NCBI RefSeq assembly: GCF_021021435.1
Contig: NZ_JAINWI010000009.1
Location: 186,001 to 250,000, forward strand
Reading direction: 5' to 3'
DNA: 64,000 nucleotides
Source: Seohaeicola saemankumensis
GTDB lineage: Bacteria > Pseudomonadota > Alphaproteobacteria > Rhodobacterales > Rhodobacteraceae
Shown here: one piece after another, positions 16,788 to 24,408 of the stretch
How positions within the stretch are numbered: the first letter of the stretch is position 1
Layout: each line of letters starts with the position of its first letter
The notes under the pieces: model-generated
Databases searched by the model: none
Seen by the model: only the letters and a program-made list of their open reading frames with translations
Told to the model about the DNA's origin: nothing
Translations under genes and position numbers: made by a program

Positions 16788-17368
16788 CTCAGCCCATCCC
16801 TTTCAGCAATCTGGTCGGCGCGGAAACCGCCAGCGCGGTTATGCACACGCGGACCGGTGGTCATCACCAGCGCAAGGGCCATCTCGTGCGCGCGCGGCGC
16901 ATCGTTGAGGCCCAGTTCCATCGAATCGAAATGGCTGCGGACATAGGATGCGTTCACATGGGTGACCGGCACATCCAGACGCGCACCGACACCGCCCACC
17001 TTTTTGGTTGAGGGCACAATCGCCAGCGCATCGCCCAGCACCTCACGCATTGCATAGCCGCCCGGCGCATGCCACAGCGCGCCATGCTCCAACTCGCCGG
17101 CCGCGCCGACAATAGCACCTTTGCCGTAGCCTTCGACCAGCGCGGGATCACCGCCCAACAGGTCCACCAGACGTTGCGCCATCATCAGGCCAAGGGGTTT
17201 GAGATCTTCCATGAAATGCTGGATATCCTCAACATAGGCACCGGCAAAAGGGTTGCGGATTACCGCCAGAACGGCAGCACGACGCAGAGGGGTATTGGCC
17301 TTTGGCCCACCCTCATGGAAAATCTCCTCGGTCACGTTGAGGATTTTACGGATCTCGACCTCAGGCAT
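16784..17368 (-). CDS. DUF1185 (AA_synth, PF06684) family protein, copy 1
   Basis: A 194-residue paralogue of the next gene, with VIRNPFAGAYVEDI, GKGAIVGAAGELEHGALWH and YVRSHFDSMELGLNDAPRAHE. The start at 17368 (MPEVEIRKIL) gives a length equal to the paralogue and has an AAAGGAG site; it overlaps the UPF0280 gene by 8 bp. Both copies sit behind 6-hydroxynicotinate reductase and UPF0280 genes. I believe this association also occurs in other proteobacteria, which would suggest a conserved but unassigned step. The frame continues upstream, but that stretch is out of phase with the UPF0280 gene and is not part of this protein. Confidence 0.88.
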   Translation of the reverse strand: MPEVEIRKILNVTEEIFHEGGPKANTPLRRAAVLAVIRNPFAGAYVEDIQHFMEDLKPLGLMMAQRLVDLLGGDPALVEGYGKGAIVGAAGELEHGALWHAPGGYAMREVLGDALAIVPSTKKVGGVGARLDVPVTHVNASYVRSHFDSMELGLNDAPRAHEMALALVMTTGPRVHNRAGGFRADQIAERDGLR

Positions 17369-18230
17369 GCTGAAGGCTCCTTTCTGAAAGGGCGGATGCC
17401 CATGATCTGTGATGCGTCGTGGCGCCCTGACCTTGCAGCAGCAGGGCGGCGGCTGCAACATGGCCCGCATCCACCAGAGATTGTGCCCGCAGCACACCGC
17501 GGGACAGGGCCGATGCGATATCGCTCTGCGACAGCGCGCCGACATGGGTGACGACCAGTCGCGCGCCAAGATCGCTGTCGGGGTGCAACTCCTGCGCGGG
17601 CTGGCGGGAGATGGCCGGATGGTCCGGCAGATCGACCGCATTGGCCACCAGCGTGGCGGCAGCATCCGCCTGTGCCGCGCCAGCGGCCAGCACTGTGACA
17701 GATGTCGCAATCCCCCGCGACAGGCTGCGCCCGCCCTGCCCGCTGGTCGCGATACCGCCGATCCCGTCTTCTGCAGCCAATGTGATCTGTCCGCTGATCT
17801 GCCCGCCCAGACCTGCAATAGCCGCGCGGAAGGTCTGGCCCGCCGCCAGATGCAATGCGATATCGCCCCCGTTATTGACATAGGCACGGGCGAGCGGTGT
17901 TGCGGCCAGCATCGCGGCCAGCACCTCATCCGCAACGGAACCGGCTACGGCGGCCATCGGGGTGATAAAGTCACCCTGCGCAACCGCGGCGCAGGCGCGG
18001 TGCATCCGGCCCGCGATCTTGCCTTTGGGACGCACGCCAAGGGTTCTGCGCAACAGCGGCAGTTCGGGGACAAGCTCGTTCAGCACCGTGGCGAAACGAT
18101 CACGCGCGGCGCGGTAGGCGATGCGACGCGCCTCCTCGCTCTGCTCCTCGGCCATGATCACCAGATCAATCGGGCCGTGATGCAGATGCAGGCGACCATC
18201 CGGCAGAAGGGCGGCTTGCGCTCCGCTCAT
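17361..18230 (-). CDS. UPF0280 (ApbE-related) family protein
   Basis: A 289-residue UPF0280 family protein. Features include IDLVIMAEEQ near the N-terminus, the central MAAVAGSVADEVLAAM and AYVNNGGDIALHL stretch, GGIATSG, and ADAAATLVANAVD. The GxxAxxVxxxAxNxG-type segment resembles ApbE flavin transferases, to which UPF0280 is distantly related. ApbE moves FMN onto a Thr or Ser of a target protein. The gene overlaps the 6-hydroxynicotinate reductase homologue by 4 bp and DUF1185 copy 1 by 8 bp, so it is tightly coupled to both. A role in covalent flavin attachment to the reductase is a testable guess, not shown by sequence. Confidence 0.85.
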   Translation of the reverse strand: MSGAQAALLPDGRLHLHHGPIDLVIMAEEQSEEARRIAYRAARDRFATVLNELVPELPLLRRTLGVRPKGKIAGRMHRACAAVAQGDFITPMAAVAGSVADEVLAAMLAATPLARAYVNNGGDIALHLAAGQTFRAAIAGLGGQISGQITLAAEDGIGGIATSGQGGRSLSRGIATSVTVLAAGAAQADAAATLVANAVDLPDHPAISRQPAQELHPDSDLGARLVVTHVGALSQSDIASALSRGVLRAQSLVDAGHVAAAALLLQGQGATTHHRSWASALSERSLQHA

Positions 18231-19726
18231 CCCCGCCGCCCTTTGCGATCAGGCCGCCAGCGATAGTTCTGCGGATCATGCGGATCTGGCTGGCTGAGAT
18301 TGGGCAAGACCCTGCGGATCGCGGGGGTCAGCACACCTTCGACAGGTTTGACATGATCCACATGACCGCCCAAGGCTGCATAATCCTCCAGCCGCAGGGT
18401 AAATTCGATAGGGGCCACCAGTGCAGGCGTCGGCACATAGCCGAAAGAATTGGTGGGCATATCCATCACATCGGCCATGACGGTGATACCGCCGCCGGGC
18501 CAGACATAGGCCTCGGCCCCGCCACAGGACACATAAGTCAGCGCATCCTTGACCGACCGTGTCAGCCGCACAGGGTTCTCGGTCACGCCTGCGCGCAATG
18601 ACCCGCCCGCGCCGCCCATGAACAGGACCGAGCAGAGCGAGGGTTCGCAATTCTCGGCGATACGCTCGGCAGTAGCCAGCAAGGAGGGGGTGATTTCAGC
18701 CGGTTGCGGGATCAAGTCATCATCCAGCACGTAATAGGCCCATTGCTCGCCCGTGGTGGAAATCATCAGCAAGCGCAGCCCTGCCCAAGCCAGCTTCGGA
18801 TCGGCCGGCTTAAGGATCGTCAAAGGGTCCTGCACATTAGTCCCACCCCAGCCTGTACCGGGTTCGGCCACTTGAAAATAGCGGCCCGGCGTGGATTTGC
18901 GGCCCTTCACCTTGATCCCCGAGGGGCGCATATCAAGGCCCTTGCCCGCCTCGTGCTCGCTCAGCACGCCGGTGATATGGTCGTCCACAACAACCACCTC
19001 GTCGACATGGCCGTGCCATTGCTTGGCGAACATCCCGATGGTGGCCGAGCCGCAACCCACGCGCATCAGCTTTTCCGGCACGCCGTTGATGACCGGCGCG
19101 TGACCTGCCTGCACCACAAGTGTCACGCCCTCGTCGATCTGCATCTCGACCGCCTCGCGGTTGCACAGGCGCATCAGCGCGTCACAGGTCACGCGACCTT
19201 CCTTCTTGGAACCGCCCGTCAGGTGTTCGACCCCGCCCAGCGACAGCATCTTGGAGCCGTATTCGGCGGTCATCACATGCCCGATCGCCTCGCCATCCAC
19301 CCGCACAACGGCACGCTCGTGCCCGATATGGCGGTCGGTGTCGATTTTCACTTTCACGCCGCAATAGCTGAAGATGCCTTCCGTCACGACGGTAACCATA
19401 TCGACGCCCTCGACCTGCTGGCTGACGATGAAGGGGGCCGGTTTGTAATCGGGATATGTGGTGCCCGCGCCGACCGCCGTTACGAAGGTGCGGTTGCCCT
19501 GGATGACGTCGCCGTCCCAATCCTGCGCGTTTTCGCCCTGATCAAGAAAGGCCACCGCCTGCGCGCCGCCCTGAATGACGGTCAGCGGATCAAGGCGCAC
19601 CAATTCGCCTCCGTGGTTGGCATAACGATCGCAGGCACCTGCCTTGCCATCGGCGATATAACACATCACCGGGCAGGCATCGCAGCGGATCTTTTCCGCT
19701 GCCAAGGGGGCGTTGTCGTCAGGCAT
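18227..19726 (-). CDS. 6-hydroxynicotinate reductase homologue (iron-sulfur protein)
   Basis: A 499-residue protein resembling 6-hydroxynicotinate reductase (Hnr) of the nicotinate-fermenting anaerobe Eubacterium barkeri. That enzyme uses reduced ferredoxin to convert 6-hydroxynicotinate to 1,4,5,6-tetrahydro-6-oxonicotinate. An N-terminal Cys cluster, C15-x2-C18-x3-C22-x9-C32, fits a [4Fe-4S] site. Other notable segments are VTEGIFSYCGVKVKIDTDRH and VSCGGAEAYVWPGGGITVMADVMDMP. It lies directly behind a molybdenum hydroxylase (8-bp overlap), and a ferredoxin-NADP reductase gene is upstream, matching the expected need for a hydroxylated substrate and low-potential electrons. The actual substrate may be a related ring compound rather than nicotinate. 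Confidence 0.85.
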   Translation of the reverse strand: MPDDNAPLAAEKIRCDACPVMCYIADGKAGACDRYANHGGELVRLDPLTVIQGGAQAVAFLDQGENAQDWDGDVIQGNRTFVTAVGAGTTYPDYKPAPFIVSQQVEGVDMVTVVTEGIFSYCGVKVKIDTDRHIGHERAVVRVDGEAIGHVMTAEYGSKMLSLGGVEHLTGGSKKEGRVTCDALMRLCNREAVEMQIDEGVTLVVQAGHAPVINGVPEKLMRVGCGSATIGMFAKQWHGHVDEVVVVDDHITGVLSEHEAGKGLDMRPSGIKVKGRKSTPGRYFQVAEPGTGWGGTNVQDPLTILKPADPKLAWAGLRLLMISTTGEQWAYYVLDDDLIPQPAEITPSLLATAERIAENCEPSLCSVLFMGGAGGSLRAGVTENPVRLTRSVKDALTYVSCGGAEAYVWPGGGITVMADVMDMPTNSFGYVPTPALVAPIEFTLRLEDYAALGGHVDHVKPVEGVLTPAIRRVLPNLSQPDPHDPQNYRWRPDRKGRRG

Positions 19727-22463
19727 GTCCTGCCTCCTTCAGAGCGGCGCGCACGCGCGCAGGGGTCGCGGGAAGTTGCGTGATCCGCACACCGGTGGCA
19801 TGCCTGATCGCGTTCAGGATCGCAGGGGCCGTGGGGATCAGCACATGTTCCCCCAAGCCTTTCGCGCCGTAAGGCCCGTGTGCGTCGGGCACTTCGATGA
19901 TCAGCGTGTCAATCGGGGGCACGTCGCCGATAGTCGGGATCAGGTAGTCATGCAGGTTCTCGGTGCGGTGGGGGATATATTCCTCCATCAGCGCCATACC
20001 CATGCCTTGGGCGATACCGCCATGCACCTGCCCTTCGACCAGCAGGGGGTTAATCGCCTGGCCCACATCATGGGCGGCGGTAAATCGCAGCGGACGTACA
20101 CGGCCAAGGGCAGTATCAACCTCGACCACCACCAGATGCGCGGCATAGCCGTATTGGGCATAGGGCTCGCCCTGCCCGTTCGCATCCAGCGGCTTGGTCG
20201 GGGGATCGTAGGATTCGTTCACCTCGATCACATAGCCTTTGAGGTTGGGCGACAGGCGCGCCAGATCGAGGACAAAGTGTTGCGCGCCATCCGTCACCGC
20301 AACAGTGCCATCCTGCAAGGTCACCACCGCATCGGGGCTTGCGTTGACCTGTGACAGCATCTCGCGGCGCAGCGCCTCGCCTGCCAGCCTAGCGGCATTG
20401 CCGGTTACAAACGTCTGCCGGCTGGCCGAGGTTTTGCCAGCGTCGGGCGTCAAATCGGTATCAGCCCCGACAAGGGCGATCTGATGGACGGAAACGCCCA
20501 GCGCGCGGGCAAATATCTGCGGGATCACGGTGTTGGAGCCCTGACCGATATCCATGGCGCCCTGATGCAGCACAACCGTTCCATCAGCACGCAATCCTGC
20601 GCGGATGGTGGATGGGTTGGGCATCGAGGTATTGCCGCAGCCATACCAGCCCGCGGCCAGACCGACACCGCGTTTTAGGGTGCTGTTGACGGTGTTGAAA
20701 GCGGCGCAGTCGGCCTTTGCGGCCTCCCAAGCGGGGCGCAGCGCCTCAAGGCAGGGTTTGATCCCGACGCCTTTGGCGAAGACCTGCCCGCAGACTGTCG
20801 GAACGCCGTTATCCAGCGCGTTGAGAAGACGAAAATCAAGCGGGTCCATGCCAAGTTGCGCGGCAAGATCGTCGAACAGACTTTCCTGTGCGATGGCCGA
20901 TTGCGGCACGCCGAAGCCGCGAAATGCGCCTGCGGGCACGCAATGCGTATGGATCGCGCGCGACCGCGCACGGTAATCGGACACGCGGTAAGGGCCGGAG
21001 GCATGGACTGGCACGCGGTTCGCCACGGTCGGTCCCCAAGAGGCATAGGCGCCGGTGTTGAAATCACCATCGAATGTCATACCGCACAGCCGCCCGTCAC
21101 GATCCGCGCCGATCCGCATCGTGATCTGTGCGGGATGCCGTTTGGTGGTGGACTGCATGGTTTCCACACGCTCATAGGTCATCCTTACGGCACGGCCTGT
21201 CTTCATCGCGGCAAGCGCCAGAAACGGTTGTAGCGATATGTCGATTTTGGAACCGAAGCCGCCCCCCACCGCCGTGGGCACGATGCGGATACGCTCGCGC
21301 GGCAGGCCCAGAATGGGCATCAGCGCGTCCTGATCCATCACGGGCGCTTGCGTGCAGGCATGGACGACAACGCGGTCGCCCTGCATCTCGGCAAAGCCTG
21401 CCTCGGGTTCGATGTAACCGTGCTCGACAAAGGCGGTGGTGAAATGCCCCTCAACGATGACATCCGCACGGCCCAGCGCGGCATCGGCATCGCCGCAAGC
21501 AACATGGCCGCCGCACATGATATTGCCAGCGCGTCCATCATGCAGTTGCGGGGCAGCACCGGACAGTGCCGCATTAACCTCCATCACAGCATCGCGGATG
21601 GCCCATGAAACAGGGAAGGCCTCCAGATCAAGCTGCGCCATGACTGCAGCCTCTCCGATAACGGCGGCCACCGCCTCGCCACGAAAGCGAACATGATCCA
21701 CTGCGAAAACAGGCTGGTCGATGAAGCCGGGAATGACGCCGAAGGCATTCAGGCCGGGCACATCGGCGGCGGTCAGGATCGCGTGCAGGCCCTGATGGGC
21801 AGCAAGGTAGCCGTCCAGATCGCCAAGGGTGAAACCGGCATGGGCATGGGGCGAGCGGATTACCCGCAACACCAATGCACCGGCGGGCGCGACATCATCG
21901 CCGAAGGCTTCCATGCCTGTAACCTTGGGCAGACCGTCCAGACGACGCAGGCTCGTGCCGACATCGCCCGCAGTCTCGGCAGAGGGCACAGCCCCTGCCC
22001 CCACGACCGCGTCGATGATCTTGCGATAGCCCGTGCAGCGGCACAGCACGCCACCCAGCGCGTCCTGCACCTGAACGGCATCGGGCGTGGCGATCTCGCG
22101 TAGCAACGCCACGGCAGACACCATCATTCCGGGGGTGCAGATCCCGCATTGCGCGGCCTGATGCGCCTGAAAGCTGTTGACCAGCGCGCCCGCATGGGGA
22201 TCGGCCTTGACCAGCCCTGCCAGCGTTTCGATCTTTGCACCCGCCGCCCGTTGCACCGGCATCAGGCAAGCACACAGTGGCACCCCATCGACCAGCACGG
22301 TGCAAGCACCGCAATCGCCCGCATTGCAGCCGATCTTGACGTCTTTGGCCCCCAGTTTTTCGCGCAGCACATGGGACAACCGTTCGCCGGGCGTTGCCTC
22401 GACCTCGACCACCACGCCGTTCAGCTGGAAAGCAGTCATTTCGGGTGCGGTGCGTCTATCCAT
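19719..22463 (-). CDS. Molybdenum hydroxylase, fused [2Fe-2S] and molybdopterin subunits
   Basis: A 914-residue xanthine-dehydrogenase-family protein. Residues 1-160 are the iron-sulfur part: C46, C51, C54 and C66 bind the plant-type cluster, and CGICTPGM with CRCTGY bind the second. From about 165 it is the molybdopterin catalytic part, with GGGFGSKIDISLQPF, GAFRGFGVPQ, and the catalytic glutamate in GAKGLGEHVLIP. Such enzymes hydroxylate N-heterocycles using water. FAD is on the separate neighbouring subunit (8-bp overlap). A nicotinate-dehydrogenase-like role would make the substrate for the adjacent ring reductase. The start at 22463 was preferred over the ATG at 22439 because of the coupling overlap; neither has a strong ribosome binding site. 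Confidence 0.88.
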   Translation of the reverse strand: MDRRTAPEMTAFQLNGVVVEVEATPGERLSHVLREKLGAKDVKIGCNAGDCGACTVLVDGVPLCACLMPVQRAAGAKIETLAGLVKADPHAGALVNSFQAHQAAQCGICTPGMMVSAVALLREIATPDAVQVQDALGGVLCRCTGYRKIIDAVVGAGAVPSAETAGDVGTSLRRLDGLPKVTGMEAFGDDVAPAGALVLRVIRSPHAHAGFTLGDLDGYLAAHQGLHAILTAADVPGLNAFGVIPGFIDQPVFAVDHVRFRGEAVAAVIGEAAVMAQLDLEAFPVSWAIRDAVMEVNAALSGAAPQLHDGRAGNIMCGGHVACGDADAALGRADVIVEGHFTTAFVEHGYIEPEAGFAEMQGDRVVVHACTQAPVMDQDALMPILGLPRERIRIVPTAVGGGFGSKIDISLQPFLALAAMKTGRAVRMTYERVETMQSTTKRHPAQITMRIGADRDGRLCGMTFDGDFNTGAYASWGPTVANRVPVHASGPYRVSDYRARSRAIHTHCVPAGAFRGFGVPQSAIAQESLFDDLAAQLGMDPLDFRLLNALDNGVPTVCGQVFAKGVGIKPCLEALRPAWEAAKADCAAFNTVNSTLKRGVGLAAGWYGCGNTSMPNPSTIRAGLRADGTVVLHQGAMDIGQGSNTVIPQIFARALGVSVHQIALVGADTDLTPDAGKTSASRQTFVTGNAARLAGEALRREMLSQVNASPDAVVTLQDGTVAVTDGAQHFVLDLARLSPNLKGYVIEVNESYDPPTKPLDANGQGEPYAQYGYAAHLVVVEVDTALGRVRPLRFTAAHDVGQAINPLLVEGQVHGGIAQGMGMALMEEYIPHRTENLHDYLIPTIGDVPPIDTLIIEVPDAHGPYGAKGLGEHVLIPTAPAILNAIRHATGVRITQLPATPARVRAALKEAGHA

Positions 22464-23316
22464 TTGACTTGCCCTGTTTGCCGATTGCATGCGCCACGGC
22501 GCGCGCACAAAGAGTAGCTGCTGCCTCCATCCGGTATTCGGCACTGCCGCGCACATCCGCGATGGGCGCGAGCGGGGAGAGATGCGCGGGCGTGATCAAA
22601 GCAGCACCTGCCAGCAGCACATCCCTGACCGCGCGGCCCGTCAGATCAGCCTCTAGCGCCGGCAGGCGTTGCGCCGTCGCGGAACAGGAACCCACGGCAA
22701 TAGCGGCTTTCACGATCCGGTCCTCTTCAACCGTCACCACGGCTGCGACCATCGCGATCGAGATCACCAGATAATGCCGCGCGCCCAGTTTCAGAAACGA
22801 CCCCTGCGCCTTGTCGGGCTGTGCGGGAATATGGATCGCGGTCAACACCTCGGCAGGCCGTCGCGCGGTCTTGCGCGGCCCTTGCAGGAAATCGGCCAGC
22901 GGCATCCGTCGCGTGCCAGCGGTCGAGGCCAGTTCAACCACGGCCCCCAAAGCCAGCAATGGCGGCACCCCGTCAGCGGCGGGCGAGGCGTTGCACAAGT
23001 TGCCCGCGATTGTACCCGCGTTCTGGATCTGGACCGACCCCACCTCATATGCGGCAGCCTTCAACCCGTCGAAGGCAGGGGGCAGACCGGCGCGGATTAC
23101 ATCCGTCCAGGTCGTGGCCCCGCCGATGCGCCAGCCGGAACCGTCAGGCATAAACCCGCGCATGCCTTCCACACGGGTGATATCGACCAGATCACCTTGC
23201 AAAGGACGCGACCCCTGCGCCGGAAACCAGTCTGTCCCGCCGGCAATGATGGCGCCATGTCCGCGGTCAAGAGCGGCCAGAGCCTCGGTCAGTGATGCGG
23301 CCACCAGATAAGCCAT
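22456..23316 (-). CDS. Molybdenum hydroxylase FAD-binding subunit
   Basis: A 286-residue CoxM/XdhB-type FAD subunit. The flavin-binding motifs IIAGGTDWFPAQ (32-43) and the NAGTIAGNLCNASPAAD stretch are in place, followed by a CO-dehydrogenase flavoprotein C-terminal domain. It passes electrons from the molybdenum and iron-sulfur centres of the fused partner downstream. The start at 23316 (MAYLVAASL) follows a GGGGAA site; a GTG- or TTG-type extension is possible but does not fit the family. It is the first gene of the operon that runs to the DUF1185 genes, and an operator copy lies about 73 bp upstream. Confidence 0.9.
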   Translation of the reverse strand: MAYLVAASLTEALAALDRGHGAIIAGGTDWFPAQGSRPLQGDLVDITRVEGMRGFMPDGSGWRIGGATTWTDVIRAGLPPAFDGLKAAAYEVGSVQIQNAGTIAGNLCNASPAADGVPPLLALGAVVELASTAGTRRMPLADFLQGPRKTARRPAEVLTAIHIPAQPDKAQGSFLKLGARHYLVISIAMVAAVVTVEEDRIVKAAIAVGSCSATAQRLPALEADLTGRAVRDVLLAGAALITPAHLSPLAPIADVRGSAEYRMEAAATLCARAVAHAIGKQGKSNG

Positions 23317-23388
23317 CGTCTTTTCCCCGCAGCAAGCCGCCATTCAAACGCGGCCCCGTTTTGCGACCGCTTGGTGCAGTCATGTATT

Positions 23389-23406
23389 TTGTTTGCACAC
23401 TAATAA
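23389..23406. promoter_or_regulatory. Shared operator, site B (TTGTTTG-CACA-CTAATAA)
   Basis: Same 7-4-7 layout as the other three sites, each arm one base off TTGTTAG/CTAACAA. It lies between the FNR stop and the FAD-subunit start on the minus strand, so the hydroxylase/ring-reductase operon has its own regulated promoter. Confidence 0.6.
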
Positions 23407-23446
23407 GAAATCCGCAGGGCCCTACCTGTCAAATCAAATATGCGGA

Positions 23447-24256
23447 TCACCCGACGAAAGCGCGCTCGACAACGAAGGTTGCCGGTTTGCTGTTCGAGCC
23501 TTCCTCCAGTCCGAAGCCTTCCAGTGCGGCTTTGGTATCCCGCAGCATCTCCATCGAGCCGCAGATCATTCCACGATCGGTTGCCGCGCTGATCACCGGA
23601 AGGCCCAGAGCCGCGAACAGATCGCCCGATTCCATCAGATCGGTCTGCCGTCCCATTCTGTTCGACGCTTCCCGCGTTGTGGTCGCATAGTGGATCAATC
23701 CGCCCGCCATCTCGCCCACCAGAGGGTCGGCGCGCAGATCGCGCACCAGATCGAAGCCATAGGTCAGTTCGGCCACATCGCGGCAGGTATGGCACAAGAT
23801 CACCTGCTCGAATTTCTCGTAAGTCTCAGGGTCACGGATCAGGCTGGCAAAAGGCGCGATACCTGTGCCGGTGGCGAACATGTAAAGCCGCTTGCCGGGC
23901 ACGAGCGCATCCAGCACCAGCGTGCCGGTGGGCTTTTTCTTCATCAGCACAGTATCGCCCGGCCGGATGCGCTGCAAATGCTCGGTCAGCGGACCGTCCG
24001 GCACCTTGATCGAATAGAACTCGATCTCCTCGTCCCATGCAGGCGAAGCTATGGAATAGGCGCGCATCACGGGCTTTTCCGCATTCGGCAGACCGATCAT
24101 CACGAATTCCCCCGACCGGAAGCGGAAAGATGCAGGCCGCGTGATCCGGAAGCGGAACAGACGGTCGTCATAGTGCTGCACTTGCGTGACAGTTTCGGCA
24201 AACATGCCCTCGGGGATGGGGAAAGATGTGGCTGGCTTCAAAGTTGCGACGGACAT
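23447..24256 (-). CDS. Ferredoxin-NADP+ reductase
   Basis: A 269-residue bacterial-type FNR (Fpr). The flavin-binding RAYSIASPAW and IKVPDGPLTEHL, the NADP site MFATGTGIAPFASLIRDP, and the family C-terminal FVVERAFV ending are clear. It moves electrons between NADPH and ferredoxin. Sitting beside a ferredoxin-dependent ring-reductase homologue and under the same operator, it probably supplies low-potential electrons for that step, or for the Rieske oxygenase at 14397, which lacks a reductase of its own. No ferredoxin gene lies in the cluster, so a housekeeping ferredoxin would be needed. A strong GGAGGG site (24268-24263) precedes the start. Confidence 0.92.
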   Translation of the reverse strand: MSVATLKPATSFPIPEGMFAETVTQVQHYDDRLFRFRITRPASFRFRSGEFVMIGLPNAEKPVMRAYSIASPAWDEEIEFYSIKVPDGPLTEHLQRIRPGDTVLMKKKPTGTLVLDALVPGKRLYMFATGTGIAPFASLIRDPETYEKFEQVILCHTCRDVAELTYGFDLVRDLRADPLVGEMAGGLIHYATTTREASNRMGRQTDLMESGDLFAALGLPVISAATDRGMICGSMEMLRDTKAALEGFGLEEGSNSKPATFVVERAFVG

Positions 24257-24291
24257 GCGCCCCTCCTATCGGGATGAATCACTCTTATTTT

Positions 24292-24309
24292 TTGTTAGTA
24301 TACAAACAA
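24292..24309. promoter_or_regulatory. Shared operator, site C (TTGTTAG-TATA-CAAACAA)
   Basis: Palindrome about 36 bp upstream of the FNR start. A perfect -35 box TTGACA for the FNR promoter is at 24321-24316 on the minus strand, so the operator covers the spacer and -10 region. This is the classical place for a repressor. Confidence 0.72.
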
Positions 24310-24372
24310 ATTGGCTGTCAATGTGTTTTAGGCGGCACAGGTATCGCTGCCCTCTTGATCGGTGTGGCGTTT

Positions 24373-24390
24373 CTGTTAGCGTTCTAACAA
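24373..24390. promoter_or_regulatory. Shared operator, site D (CTGTTAG-CGTT-CTAACAA)
   Basis: Near-perfect palindrome (TGTTAG-N4-CTAACA exact) ending 18 bp before the enamidase ATG. It is 81 bp from site C in the same divergent promoter region, so the two units are probably controlled together. Confidence 0.72.
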
Positions 24391-24408
24391 ATCAGCAGGA
24401 GTGATCCC

